Positions 26,715 to 35,990 of a stretch of 64,000 nucleotides of DNA are shown one piece after another; the stretch's first letter is position 1; each line of letters opens with the position of its first letter. The DNA is from an uncultured Flavobacteriales bacterium (GTDB taxonomy: Bacteria > Bacteroidota > Bacteroidia > Flavobacteriales > Crocinitomicaceae), in the NCBI GenBank assembly GCA_946480085.1, contig CAMLHZ010000004.1, positions 124,001 through 188,000 of the forward strand, read 5' to 3'. Both the position numbers and the translations under genes were made by a program. The notes under the pieces were generated by a model. It saw nothing but the letters and a program-made list of their open reading frames with translations, made no database searches and had not been told where the DNA came from.

Positions 26715-27850
26715 TGTCTAAAAAGATCTACATCATCTCGGGTGAGGCTTCCGGTGATCTGCATGGTGCAAATGTGATGAAACAACTGTACCAGGAACAA
26801 CCAGATTTGGATATTCGCTATTGGGGCGGAGATAAAATGAAAGCGGTTGGCGGAACACTCGCAAAACACATTAAAGAATTGGCTTTTATGGGTTTTGTGG
26901 AAGTATTGATGAACATCAGAACGATTCTTCGAAACATGCGTTTTTGTAAGGAAGATATTCTCGCTTTTAAACCCGATGCGCTGTTACTTATAGATTATCC
27001 GGGATTCAATCTTCGCATTGCAAAGTGGGCTAAGGAGAACAACATTAAAGTTTACTATTACATTTCGCCAACGGTTTGGGCATGGAAAGAGAAAAGAGTG
27101 GAAAATATTCGTAGAGATGTTTTCAAACTTTTCGTTATTCTTCCTTTCGAAAAAGCGTTTTATGCAAAACATAACATCGACGTTGAATATGTTGGTCACC
27201 CGCTTTTGGATGAGATCCGAAATTATCAGGAAACAGAACAAACGCCTCTTGGTATAGAAGCAAACCACAAACCTATAGTTGCTCTTTTACCAGGAAGCCG
27301 CGTTCAGGAATTGAAAACGAAACTTCCTGTGATGCTGGCCTTGGTTGACAAATACCCACAATACCATTTTGTGGTTGCAGGAGCGCCAAACATGGACGTT
27401 TCTATTTACAACGAACTCATTGGTAGTAAACAGGTTTCTGTCGTTTATGGACAAACTTACACCTTATTGAAAGCATCAACGCTGGCAGTTGTAACTTCTG
27501 GAACGGCAACTTTAGAAACCGCGTTATTCGGAATTCCACAGGTGGTTTGTTACAAGGGAAATCCAATTTCATATGCTATTGCCAAACGCCTGGTGAACAT
27601 TAAATACATTTCTCTTCCGAATCTCATTCTTGATCAGCCTTTGATTACCGAGTTGATTCAGGGAGATTGTACCATCGAAAACGTTCAGCGCGAATTCGAA
27701 TTACTGCAACCCGGAAACGAAAAAAGAGCTCAAATTGAAGCTGGATATCGTAAAATTGATGAACTTCTGGCTCAACACGACGTTGACGAAACCGGCAATA
27801 GGAAAGGCGCATCAGCAAAAGTTGCACAATACTTGTTGAAAACTATTTAA
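26714..27850 (+). CDS. lpxB: Lipid-A-disaccharide synthase
   Basis: Condenses UDP-2,3-diacylglucosamine with lipid X to form the lipid A disaccharide, at the inner membrane. 378 residues with family marks: IISGEASGDLHGANVM at the start, YWGGDKM, YYISPTVWAWKEKRV, a membrane-facing FVILPFEKAFY stretch, VGHPLLDEI, LLPGSRVQELK and SGTATLETALFGIPQVV. The ATG overlaps the previous stop as TAATG. Presence of LpxB supports a Gram-negative outer membrane with lipid A. Confidence 0.96.
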   Translation: MSKKIYIISGEASGDLHGANVMKQLYQEQPDLDIRYWGGDKMKAVGGTLAKHIKELAFMGFVEVLMNIRTILRNMRFCKEDILAFKPDALLLIDYPGFNLRIAKWAKENNIKVYYYISPTVWAWKEKRVENIRRDVFKLFVILPFEKAFYAKHNIDVEYVGHPLLDEIRNYQETEQTPLGIEANHKPIVALLPGSRVQELKTKLPVMLALVDKYPQYHFVVAGAPNMDVSIYNELIGSKQVSVVYGQTYTLLKASTLAVVTSGTATLETALFGIPQVVCYKGNPISYAIAKRLVNIKYISLPNLILDQPLITELIQGDCTIENVQREFELLQPGNEKRAQIEAGYRKIDELLAQHDVDETGNRKGASAKVAQYLLKTI

Positions 27851-27880
27851 GCTCTGGTCTACTGATGCCTGGCTTCGGTT

Positions 27881-27888
27881 TAATTTTG
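27881..27888 (+). promoter_or_regulatory. -7 box 4 nt before the SpoIID ATG
   Basis: TAATTTTG matches TAnnTTTG and ends 4 nt before the ATG at 27893. The mRNA would begin at the start codon. Confidence 0.5.
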
Positions 27889-27892
27889 CAAA

Positions 27893-29068
27893 ATGCGGTT
27901 TTTCTTCATCCTGTTTCTCTTATTGATAGGACGCAATGTGGTTGCGCAGGAAATTCGCATTGGCGTATTGCGTGATTACACCGTAAATCAAATCGTTTTC
28001 GCTTACAACGATGGCTCGTATTCTGTTTATGGTGATTCCATTTTTCATGGATCCATTCTGGCATCAGAATTCGTTGAATTGCGCTTTATCTCAACTAAAA
28101 AAATTGAATTAAAGATCAACGCTACAATCGTAGACACCGTTTCCACAGTGAAATTACTGAGTAACAAAGTGAACGGAAGCATCATCTACTCTTCGAAAAC
28201 CAACGCATTCAAAGAACGTAAATACAAGGACAATGTAGAAATTACCGCTCCCGGATCAGCACTTACCGTTGTGAATCATGTTGATATGAACAACTATCTT
28301 GGCGGAGTTGTAGAATCTGAAGGAGGCGGTGGAAAATACATGGAATACTACAAAGTTCAGGCTTTGATGAGTAGAACGTACGCCATGAAGTACTTAGGTA
28401 AGCATGAAAAAGACGGTTTCGATCTTTGCGATAGAACGCATTGCCAGGCCTATCATTACCAACTTCGATTTAATCAGGCAATCGATACCGCGGTGCGTTC
28501 AACAGACGGTGTTGTAATGATCGATTCGCAACGAAAATTAATTGATTCCTACTTTCACGCCAATTGCGGAGGACAAACATCAGAGCCTGATTACGTTTGG
28601 AACAGCAAAATCTCTTACCTGACAACGTTTAAAGACACATTCTGTATTTACACAAAGCAAGCGACCTGGGAAAAACGCATTCCACAGGAAACATGGAAAA
28701 ACTATCTGTTAGAAACCTTTAATTATCCAATAGAAGACAGCGTTTTTGGAACAATGATCTATAGCTTCAATCAACCGGATAGATGTGCGTTTTTTGTTCA
28801 TCCGGCACTTGGAATTCCATTACGCGATATCCGTGAAAAATTTGGCTTGAAATCTACATTCTTTAATTGTTATGCGGAAGGAACAGATGTTGTTTTGAGA
28901 GGAAGAGGTTATGGTCATGGTGTTGGACTTTGTCAGGAAGGCGCTATGCGAATGGCAAAGTTTGGTTATAACTACAAACAAATTGCCTTGTACTATTTTC
29001 CAGGAGTTCTTTTTATGAATTACAAAACCGATAGTTTCTTTCATCAATTGGGGGATGGCACTTACTAA
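27893..29068 (+). CDS. Secreted SpoIID/LytB-domain protein
   Basis: 391 residues with signal peptide 1-18 and a SpoIID domain from about 95 to 350. Visible marks are the GVVESEGGG segment with the acidic residue of the active site, QALMSRTYAM, CDRTHCQAYH, ANCGGQTSEPDYVW and GRGYGHGVGLCQEGAMRMA near the end. SpoIID enzymes are lytic transglycosylases acting on denuded glycan, so a role in peptidoglycan turnover is likely. Bacteroidota carry such proteins without sporulating. The gene follows lpxB by 42 bp but has its own -7 box. Confidence 0.88.
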   Translation: MRFFFILFLLLIGRNVVAQEIRIGVLRDYTVNQIVFAYNDGSYSVYGDSIFHGSILASEFVELRFISTKKIELKINATIVDTVSTVKLLSNKVNGSIIYSSKTNAFKERKYKDNVEITAPGSALTVVNHVDMNNYLGGVVESEGGGGKYMEYYKVQALMSRTYAMKYLGKHEKDGFDLCDRTHCQAYHYQLRFNQAIDTAVRSTDGVVMIDSQRKLIDSYFHANCGGQTSEPDYVWNSKISYLTTFKDTFCIYTKQATWEKRIPQETWKNYLLETFNYPIEDSVFGTMIYSFNQPDRCAFFVHPALGIPLRDIREKFGLKSTFFNCYAEGTDVVLRGRGYGHGVGLCQEGAMRMAKFGYNYKQIALYYFPGVLFMNYKTDSFFHQLGDGTY

Positions 29069-29131
29069 AAACTACATAGATACATAGGACACATAGCACA
29101 AAACTCAGTGACCATGTGTTTCAAATCACGG

Positions 29132-29425
29132 CTACTTTCTTGCTTCACTCGTAATCACGAAGACATCTTCATCGTCGCGTTTAAAGTACTTTTTCTCGCG
29201 AGCAAATCGTTCCAGTTCTGAATCGAATCTCATTTGATAAAGTGTATGCTTGGTTTCGTTCAATTGCTGCTGCATGGCAACTTTGTTATCATTGATCTTA
29301 GATAACTTTCTGTTTTGCGAAATGATGGTAAAAATATCTACGTCATCCAGGAACAGATTGTAGATCAAGAAAACAGTAAACGTAAGGATATACTTGTTCT
29401 TGAACGGAAGCAGATACTTTTTCAT
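29132..29425 (-). CDS. FtsB/DivIC-like septum formation protein
   Basis: 97 residues: short cytoplasmic start, one helix at about 12-31 (YILTFTVFLIYNLFLDDVDI), then a coiled-coil region (about 40-75) and a charged tail. This is the FtsB/DivIC layout, and FtsB-type proteins in Flavobacteriales look alike. They link FtsQ and FtsL in the divisome. The match is by architecture only. Confidence 0.72.
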   Translation of the reverse strand: MKKYLLPFKNKYILTFTVFLIYNLFLDDVDIFTIISQNRKLSKINDNKVAMQQQLNETKHTLYQMRFDSELERFAREKKYFKRDDEDVFVITSEARK

Positions 29426-29505
29426 ATTACTAAATTACCAGAATCAACGAGGGAAATAAACCCGAATTTCAAAATTTGATAACAACCGAATGTTTATGAA
29501 ATGAA

Positions 29506-29557
29506 AAATCCCCCTTTCAGGTCATCGAGCGGAGTCGAGATGCCGAAAGGGGGATTT
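29506..29557 (-). terminator. Terminator with a dispersed R1 repeat as its loop
   Basis: AAATCCCCCTTTC (29506-29518) pairs perfectly with GAAAGGGGGATTT (29545-29557). The loop between them contains R1 copy 4 (GTCATCGAGCGGAGTCGAGA with flanking bases, 29520-29543), itself a near-palindrome. It lies 17 nt beyond the stop of the TPR-like gene on the minus strand. Confidence 0.85.
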
Positions 29558-29574
29558 AAATATTCTTGATTCAA

Positions 29575-30339
29575 TTAGTTTACGATATCGTCGTAAACAG
29601 CTTTGAATTCTTCATCTTTTTCGTACCATTTAGCAACTTTCCCAAGTAAAGCTTTCGCTTTATCCGGTTGCTTGCTTGCCATGTAGCATTCTACCGTTTT
29701 AAGGATTCCAAGTTTGAAAATTGCTTTATCAGCTTCTGAATACCCATCTTCTCCTTCTTCCGGAGAACTGTCAACAACAGCAAATGGAGCTGTTCCGCTA
29801 TTGATAGCTGCAGTTAACTGAGTTTCTGCTTCTTTCCAAAATGTATTTGCACCTGTTTTATCACCAGATAAAAATTTACAAGCACCTTCAAGGTATTTTG
29901 CACCTACGTAATTGGTTTCAAACTTGTAGTACTTAATCACCCAACCAGAAGCTTTCTTCGGATTCGACATCTCGTTCGAGATAACTTCGGAAACAGAGAA
30001 CTTGAACTTTTCGAAGAAGGCCATATTCTCAGCCTTCACAGCTCCAGTTTTATCCAATTTCGTGAACTTACCAATTGCACCAATAGCGTCTTTGTAAGCA
30101 TTTTTGTAAGCCTCGTCAGTATTTCCACTTTGACTCATCTCATACAATCCTTTTGCAAGCCATAAATGCGCTTGAGGATCTCTTGCTGTTTCTTCCTTGT
30201 TAGTGTATTTTTCTGCCGACTTAATCAATTTTTCCCACTGCTTATCAGTGTAATACATCAATAAATCATCGTATGCAGGGGGCTGAGCTAAAGTTACTTT
30301 AGCACAAAATAATACGAGTAAAAGCAATAATTTTTTCAT
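29575..30339 (-). CDS. Secreted TPR-like protein of unknown function
   Basis: 254 residues: signal peptide 1-18 (LLLLVLFCAKVTLAQ), then helical repeats rich in Lys/Glu/Ala with TPR-like spacing, such as YTDKQWEKLIKSAEKYTNKE, AHLWLAKGLYEM and VECYMASKQPDKAKALLGKVAKWYEK near the end. No catalytic motif. Likely a periplasmic helical scaffold. It stands 116 bp downstream of scpA and has its own terminator, so it could be an extra gene of that unit or independent. Confidence 0.7.
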   Translation of the reverse strand: MKKLLLLLVLFCAKVTLAQPPAYDDLLMYYTDKQWEKLIKSAEKYTNKEETARDPQAHLWLAKGLYEMSQSGNTDEAYKNAYKDAIGAIGKFTKLDKTGAVKAENMAFFEKFKFSVSEVISNEMSNPKKASGWVIKYYKFETNYVGAKYLEGACKFLSGDKTGANTFWKEAETQLTAAINSGTAPFAVVDSSPEEGEDGYSEADKAIFKLGILKTVECYMASKQPDKAKALLGKVAKWYEKDEEFKAVYDDIVN

Positions 30340-30455
30340 TTTGTTCAGTTTGGGTTATCACATACCAAATGCTATGCCGAATATAAAAATCTTTTTCAAA
30401 TCAAGCACTTAGACCAGCGTAATCAGTTTAATTCAACGACGAAATTCAATAAGAG

Positions 30456-32594
30456 TTACGAATTTTCAACACTTTTTATAAGCAAGGATACAATTTCCTG
30501 AGCAGCTTTGGAAATTTTAGTCCCCGGACCAAAAACCCCAAACACTCCAGCATCATATAAGAATCCATAATCCTGAGCCGGAATTACACCGCCTGCAACA
30601 ACCATAATATCTGGTCGTCCAAGCTGCTTTAACTCCTCAATAACCTGCGGAACAAGCGTTTTATGTCCTGCAGCCAAAGAAGAAACTCCTAAGACATGAA
30701 CATCGTTTTCTACCGCTTGCATTGCTGCTTCTTTTGGTGTTTGAAACAATGGTCCTATATCCACATCAAAACCAATATCAGCAAACGAGGTTGCAATAAC
30801 TTTAGCTCCTCTATCATGACCATCCTGTCCCATTTTGGCAATCATAATTCGTGGTCGTCTTCCCTCCAGTTCAGCAAAGCGCTTTACAAGAGAGGTTGCT
30901 TTTTCGAAATCCGGATCCATAGTACTTTCTGCTGAATAAACTCCGCTAATAGAGCGAATGGTTGCTTTGTGACGATTGAAGGTTTTTTCCATAGCCATGG
31001 AAATTTCACCCAAAGAAGCTCGAGCTCGGGCACATTTAACCGCTAAATCAAGCAGATTTCCTGTTCCGTTCTTTGCGGCTTCAGCCAAATCACTTAATCT
31101 CGATTGAACTTCTTCTTCGTTTCTGTCTTTTCGCAACTGATTCAAACGTTCAATTTGAGAAATGCGAACTTTCGTATTGTCGACCTCCAAAATATCAATT
31201 GGGTCTTCCTTTTCCAATTGGAAACGGTTAACGCCAACAATAATGTCTTTTCCAGCATCGATTCGTGCTTGTTTTCTTGCCGCAGCTTCTTCAATTCTCA
31301 TTTTTGGAACCCCGGTTTCGATAGCTTTCGCCATTCCGCCCAATTCCTCTACTTCCTGAATCAGCGACCAAGCTTCATCAGCAAGCTTCTTCGTCAATTT
31401 TTCAATGTAGTAACTTCCACCCCAAGGATCGATCACATCACACATTCCCGTTTCTTCCTGAAGGTAAATCTGCGTATTACGTGCAATTCTTGCTGAAAAG
31501 TCAGTTGGAAGCGCAATTGCTTCATCCAGTGCATTCGTATGTAGCGATTGTGTTCCGCCGAAACCAGCAGCCATGGCCTCAATACACGTTCTAGCCACAT
31601 TGTTAAACGGATCTTGTTCTGTTAAACTCCAACCTGAAGTTTGACAATGCGTTCGCAACGCCAATGATTTCTCATTCTTCGGATTAAACTGGGCAACCAA
31701 ACGCGACCACAACAAACGCGCAGCGCGCATTTTTGCAATTTCCATGTAATGGTTCATTCCAATGGCCCAAAAGAAACTCAAACGCGGTGCAAAAGCATCA
31801 ATATCCATTCCCGCAGCCAATCCGGCACGAATGTATTCTACACCATCGGCCAACGTGTAAGCCAACTCAATACTTGCCGTTGCACCTGCCTCCTGCATGT
31901 GATAACCCGAAATAGAAATCGAGTTAAACTTAGGCATGTGCTGAGATGTGTACGAGAAAATATCCGCGATAATGCGCATAGAGGGCGCTGGCGGATAAAT
32001 GTATGTATTTCGAACCATGAACTCTTTCAAAATATCATTCTGAATGGTTCCTGTCAATTGTTCCTGTTTTACTCCTTGTTCTTCGGCAGCAACAATGTAG
32101 AAAGCCATAATTGGAAGTACAGCTCCGTTCATGGTCATAGAAACTGACATTTCATCCAAAGGAATCTGGTCGAAGAGAATCTTCATGTCCAAAATAGAAT
32201 CGATAGCTACACCGGCTTTACCAACATCACCTTCTACCCTTTCGTGATCAGAATCATATCCTCTGTGCGTTGCAAGGTCAAAAGCAACTGAAAGTCCTTT
32301 TTGTCCGGCAGCCAGATTTCTTCGGTAAAATGCATTGGATTCTTCTGCAGTAGAGAAACCGGCATATTGACGAATGGTCCACGGTCGAATGGCATACATG
32401 GAGCCATACGGTCCGCGTAAAAACGGGGCCTTTCCGCTCACATAACCCAAATGATTAACATCATTTAAGTCAGCGTTTGCGTAATAGCTATTCAGCTCAA
32501 TTTTCTCGGCTGTTGTATATACGTTTTCGGAAGCCTTCCCTTCCAGCTGAGTATTTTCCAGCTCAACATTTCCAAAGTTTAAGCGCTTACTCAT
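30456..32594 (-). CDS. scpA: Methylmalonyl-CoA mutase, large catalytic subunit
   Basis: Interconverts (R)-methylmalonyl-CoA and succinyl-CoA with adenosylcobalamin. 712 residues from the ATG at 32594, which overlaps the mutA stop as ATGA; an in-frame ATG at 32654 lies inside mutA and is rejected. The N-terminal barrel shows [20 protein letters not shown] and [14 protein letters not shown]. The C-terminal B12 domain shows the base-off histidine motif DGHDRG within [18 protein letters not shown], then [14 protein letters not shown]. Both subunits are coupled, which fits the heterodimer. Confidence 0.97.
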   Translation of the reverse strand: MSKRLNFGNVELENTQLEGKASENVYTTAEKIELNSYYANADLNDVNHLGYVSGKAPFLRGPYGSMYAIRPWTIRQYAGFSTAEESNAFYRRNLAAGQKGLSVAFDLATHRGYDSDHERVEGDVGKAGVAIDSILDMKILFDQIPLDEMSVSMTMNGAVLPIMAFYIVAAEEQGVKQEQLTGTIQNDILKEFMVRNTYIYPPAPSMRIIADIFSYTSQHMPKFNSISISGYHMQEAGATASIELAYTLADGVEYIRAGLAAGMDIDAFAPRLSFFWAIGMNHYMEIAKMRAARLLWSRLVAQFNPKNEKSLALRTHCQTSGWSLTEQDPFNNVARTCIEAMAAGFGGTQSLHTNALDEAIALPTDFSARIARNTQIYLQEETGMCDVIDPWGGSYYIEKLTKKLADEAWSLIQEVEELGGMAKAIETGVPKMRIEEAAARKQARIDAGKDIIVGVNRFQLEKEDPIDILEVDNTKVRISQIERLNQLRKDRNEEEVQSRLSDLAEAAKNGTGNLLDLAVKCARARASLGEISMAMEKTFNRHKATIRSISGVYSAESTMDPDFEKATSLVKRFAELEGRRPRIMIAKMGQDGHDRGAKVIATSFADIGFDVDIGPLFQTPKEAAMQAVENDVHVLGVSSLAAGHKTLVPQVIEELKQLGRPDIMVVAGGVIPAQDYGFLYDAGVFGVFGPGTKISKAAQEIVSLLIKSVENS

Positions 32595-33877
32595 AATACC
32601 GTATCTAATAATAAAGTTGGTAAACCCTTCCATCCTGCGGGAACTGAAGTCCATTGACCAATTTCGGTTTGCGGATTCGGGAAAATATTGATTCCAATCA
32701 ATTTGTCTTTTTTCTCCTTTAAACGCTCAATTCTCAATTGCGCAGTAGCTTCGATCTCATTTTTCAGTTGTGAAGCTGCAGTTTCATTTTCCAAACCGCC
32801 AAGCGCTTCCAATTCTTTGAATTTCTTCCAGGCATTTTCAGCAATCGACTTCGTGAAAAAATCAATCGCATATGAACCACCTGCTACATCACTCACTTTT
32901 GAAAAGAACGATTCTTCTTGAAGTAAAAGCGAAACATTTGTTGCCATACGCTGTGTGAAAACCGGTTTGAATTCCGACGAATAAGCATCATAAGGCTGTA
33001 AAACCAATTCATCCACTCCACCATTGATTGCGCTCATGGCTTGTGTTGTTTGTCGTAACAAATTGGTATACGGATCTTTCAAGCTCAGGTGTGTAAATCC
33101 GGTTTTGGCTACAATTCGTGCAGATTTGGAACATTGATGTTCTGGTTTATATGCACTAACTAACGTTGACCAACACCATCTGAAAGCTCTGAATTTTGCA
33201 GTTTCAATCAGGTATTTTGTCCCGACTCCAAAATTGAATTGAATGTTTTTACATGCCTCATCAACCGTTTTACCAGCATCGAGTTGTTTCACTAAAGCAT
33301 CGTGACCTTCGGAAAGCGCCACAACCAATTCCTGCGTTGCATTTGCTCCGCTTTGTTGCGCTAAATATGCATTTATTGAAATAGAAGTATGATTCTCCTT
33401 AGAGATCACTGTTCCTGCATTCGACCCTAAAAATTGAGTGAACGCGTTTGCCTGAGCTATTGTTCTTGCCTCAAACGAAGGATAGATAAACTCGAGTCCA
33501 ACTTCTGAAAACAAACGAGAAAAATCAATATCTCTATCTGTTTCTGCAATAAGGTAAATTCCTGTTGAGCCTTTCATCAGCTGATCAAGAATAAATTGAT
33601 TGCTCTCCGCTTCTGAAACATCATCACGCAGATAAACAGGGCATGAGATTATCCATTCATTATTCTCGTGTTTTACTCCACGAACATATGGCGCTAAACC
33701 GGGATCAGAAAACGTTGCTGATTTGTCGGTTTCATGCATGTACGAATTGAAGCTTAATCCTTCAATTTCATCATGTTTATGAAGTGTTTCAATTGGGGCT
33801 CCCTTTAACTCCTTCGTTAGAATGTTGATCCACTCTTCTTTGGATGTATTGGGAAATGAACTTGTTTCAGTAGACAT
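32591..33877 (-). CDS. mutA: Methylmalonyl-CoA mutase, small subunit
   Basis: Non-catalytic partner of ScpA. 428 residues match the barrel domain ([56 protein letters not shown]) but the chain stops before the degenerate B12-binding domain found in the longer, about 600-residue, small subunits. No DxHxxG motif is present. The start shares TAATG with the EI24 gene stop and the stop shares ATGA with scpA, so three genes are coupled. Confidence 0.93.
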   Translation of the reverse strand: MSTETSSFPNTSKEEWINILTKELKGAPIETLHKHDEIEGLSFNSYMHETDKSATFSDPGLAPYVRGVKHENNEWIISCPVYLRDDVSEAESNQFILDQLMKGSTGIYLIAETDRDIDFSRLFSEVGLEFIYPSFEARTIAQANAFTQFLGSNAGTVISKENHTSISINAYLAQQSGANATQELVVALSEGHDALVKQLDAGKTVDEACKNIQFNFGVGTKYLIETAKFRAFRWCWSTLVSAYKPEHQCSKSARIVAKTGFTHLSLKDPYTNLLRQTTQAMSAINGGVDELVLQPYDAYSSEFKPVFTQRMATNVSLLLQEESFFSKVSDVAGGSYAIDFFTKSIAENAWKKFKELEALGGLENETAASQLKNEIEATAQLRIERLKEKKDKLIGINIFPNPQTEIGQWTSVPAGWKGLPTLLLDTVL

Positions 33878-34626
33878 TATACTTCTGTTTCAACTATTTT
33901 TTCCTGAACTATTTTACCTTCTCTGTGAACGTAAACATAGGTTGTAATCATTGTAAGTATTCCTGGCGCTAAGATAATACCTAAGTATGGAATCTTCAGC
34001 AGCAGGATAAATAAACTTCCGGCAACAACCATTGCCAAAAAGCGCTTGAAACTATAACCCCAGCTTCTAAATGTTGAAACTCCATAACGTTCAAGTGACA
34101 GATCGAACAGGGAGAAACCAAAAAAATAGGCTGGAACTATAAAGTTCACGACTGGTGTAAATACATCTAACGGAGCAACTATCCAGGTAAGCAGATACCA
34201 TGATCCGGTAATCAGCAGCTGAAAAAACAATGCGATGATTACAATGAAAATTGCGCGAAGAATGTCATTGATCAATCGGATAAAACCGCCATCAAACTTA
34301 TTTCCAGTAAGAGAGTTATCGTACTTTTCACTAAGCAGGGCATTGATAGGTGAAAAACAAACCAATACCACAAATTCAAAAACCGACTCAACAATAAAAT
34401 CGATCAAATCAACAAATTGACCAATTATCCAGGAAAACACGCCACCAAGAATTGGAAGCGAATCTGCATCCTTAGCTGCTTCTTTTACATCAAGCATTTG
34501 ATAGAAATAGTACCCAAGTAAAAGCCCCAAAACAACACTTGGAATAAAGTAATTCAGGAACTTCCCTTTCGAAAGCGCAATGAAAGTATCGATTGTCCCT
34601 TTGTAGTATAGTTCAATAGTTTTCAT
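33877..34626 (-). CDS. EI24/CysZ-like membrane protein
   Basis: 249 residues with six or so hydrophobic segments and an overall pattern like EI24 (PF07264) proteins such as CysZ: hydrophobic hairpins around residues 25-45, 60-105, 125-180 and 190-235, with a short basic end. CysZ imports sulfate, but EI24 proteins in Bacteroidota are not characterised and no sulfur gene is near. It sits between a DinB-like gene (15 bp) and mutA (TAATG overlap). Family call is moderate. Confidence 0.7.
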   Translation of the reverse strand: MKTIELYYKGTIDTFIALSKGKFLNYFIPSVVLGLLLGYYFYQMLDVKEAAKDADSLPILGGVFSWIIGQFVDLIDFIVESVFEFVVLVCFSPINALLSEKYDNSLTGNKFDGGFIRLINDILRAIFIVIIALFFQLLITGSWYLLTWIVAPLDVFTPVVNFIVPAYFFGFSLFDLSLERYGVSTFRSWGYSFKRFLAMVVAGSLFILLLKIPYLGIILAPGILTMITTYVYVHREGKIVQEKIVETEV

Positions 34627-34641
34627 AGGTGTAAGCTAAAT

Positions 34642-35091
34642 TTACAACAATCCGAACTGCTCAAAATGATGCGTTAAATGCTTTTGGTGCAATCGCAACC
34701 ACTGATTGTAATTGATTGGCCCGTAATACGGATGAACTTCTGTATGTTCCGGATTAGAAGCATAAAGATCTTCAAAATCAATCCATTCTTCAGCAAACTC
34801 ATCGATCGCAAGTTCAATTTCTTCATGACGAAGTTTCATTTCAGGAGTAGCAAAATCAACCGAAATTCCTTTCGCCATTGGTTTATCTGAATCTAAGAAA
34901 CGTAACATTCCTTCCAATTTCTCATCGGGAACAATCTGTTTTTGAGGATTTTTTCCTGTTGCAATACGCAAGGTATCAGACAAATGTTCAACCATTCGCT
35001 GAGCACTCATTGTTCCCCAGGCTGGTTTAGCTGAAGCGTCCAACTTGTTCAAATATCCTAGAACTGATTCTAACTCAATATCAATAAACAT
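34642..35091 (-). CDS. DinB-like / DUF1569 protein
   Basis: 149 residues with a four-helix DinB-type pattern: WGTMSAQRMVEHLSD with a putative metal-binding His near residue 36, and a second His pair near the end (LRLHQKHLTHHFEQFGLL). This matches DUF1569-type proteins of Bacteroidota, sometimes misnamed oxepin-CoA hydrolase in annotations. DinB-fold proteins bind metals and often act on low-molecular-weight thiols. No substrate can be assigned. In the run between the lipid kinase and EI24 genes. Confidence 0.72.
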   Translation of the reverse strand: MFIDIELESVLGYLNKLDASAKPAWGTMSAQRMVEHLSDTLRIATGKNPQKQIVPDEKLEGMLRFLDSDKPMAKGISVDFATPEMKLRHEEIELAIDEFAEEWIDFEDLYASNPEHTEVHPYYGPINYNQWLRLHQKHLTHHFEQFGLL

Positions 35092-35108
35092 TTCTGTATA
35101 TTTTTAAT

Positions 35109-35990
35109 TTAATACTCACTTCCGGTTAGTACCCAAAGACTTTTAGGAACTACCTCTAAGTTAATTTCTTTTCTCACAACAAATGGCTCACCATCATAGT
35201 GCGCCAACGGTTCCTGCAAAATAATCCGTGCCTTTTGGAAAGGAACAATACGAATGAAACGTGAACCGTTTACTTTTTTCAGGAAAAAGCGTCCCAAAAT
35301 CCCTAGTGTACGCCACCATGCAAATCTGCGAAGCAACACAAATTCCATCTGTCCATCAGTAACTTTTGATGCCGGAGAAATACAGAATCCGTTTCCAAAT
35401 TCGGAAGAATTGGCGATAGAACAAAGCAGGTATTCACCTTTGATCACTTCATCGTTTAGCACAATTTTGATCTTTGGCGGCTTATAAGAGAAATATTCTT
35501 CGTAAACCAATTGGGTATAGCCCCAAAATCCACGAATATGATATTCATCAAAACGTTTGGCGATAAAAGCATCGAATCCATAGCCACCAACACCTAAAAA
35601 ACGCTTATCATTCGCTAAACCAGTATCCATGCACGTGCTATGAAACGCATTGATATTCTTGATCGCTTCCGGTGTTTTCAGTGGAACTTTTAAGTGACGT
35701 GCTAAACCATTTCCTGAGCCCGTTGGAATAATCGCCAAATGACATTTTGTTCCAACAAGCGCGGTTCCCACTTCATGAACCGATCCGTCACCCCCAACTG
35801 CACAAACAATGTCAATTCCTTCGTTAGCAGATTCGCGAGCAATGGCTTGTGCATGCTTTTTATACTGTGTAATAGCAATATCGTAATCGTATTTCGAGTG
35901 ATCGAGATAAGTCTCAATCATTTGCGGAACTTTTGCCTTCTTTACTCCGCCTGAAATGGGATTGATGATGAATCGAATGCGCTTTTTCAT
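35109..35990 (-). CDS. Diacylglycerol/lipid kinase family protein
   Basis: 293 residues of the DagK/YegS family: FIINPISGGVKKAKV at the N-terminus, the catalytic-domain motif AVGGDGSVHEVGTALVG, then IPTGSGNGLARHL and the C-terminal beta domain. These enzymes phosphorylate diacylglycerol or sphingoid-type lipids with ATP. The start overlaps the stop of the upstream sulfatase gene as ATGA. The pairing with an LtaS-type enzyme suggests lipid recycling: headgroup transfer from phosphatidylglycerol would leave diacylglycerol that this kinase could salvage. This is inference. Confidence 0.9.
   Translation of the reverse strand: MKKRIRFIINPISGGVKKAKVPQMIETYLDHSKYDYDIAITQYKKHAQAIARESANEGIDIVCAVGGDGSVHEVGTALVGTKCHLAIIPTGSGNGLARHLKVPLKTPEAIKNINAFHSTCMDTGLANDKRFLGVGGYGFDAFIAKRFDEYHIRGFWGYTQLVYEEYFSYKPPKIKIVLNDEVIKGEYLLCSIANSSEFGNGFCISPASKVTDGQMEFVLLRRFAWWRTLGILGRFFLKKVNGSRFIRIVPFQKARIILQEPLAHYDGEPFVVRKEINLEVVPKSLWVLTGSEY

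Noticed and set aside
31749..32147. 132-residue plus-strand ORF opposite scpA
   Set aside because: Shadow of the mutase gene; Cys/Arg-rich composition is typical of antisense frames.
32595..32654. Upstream start for scpA
   Set aside because: It would overlap mutA by 64 nt; the ATGA-coupled start fits the family N-terminus.
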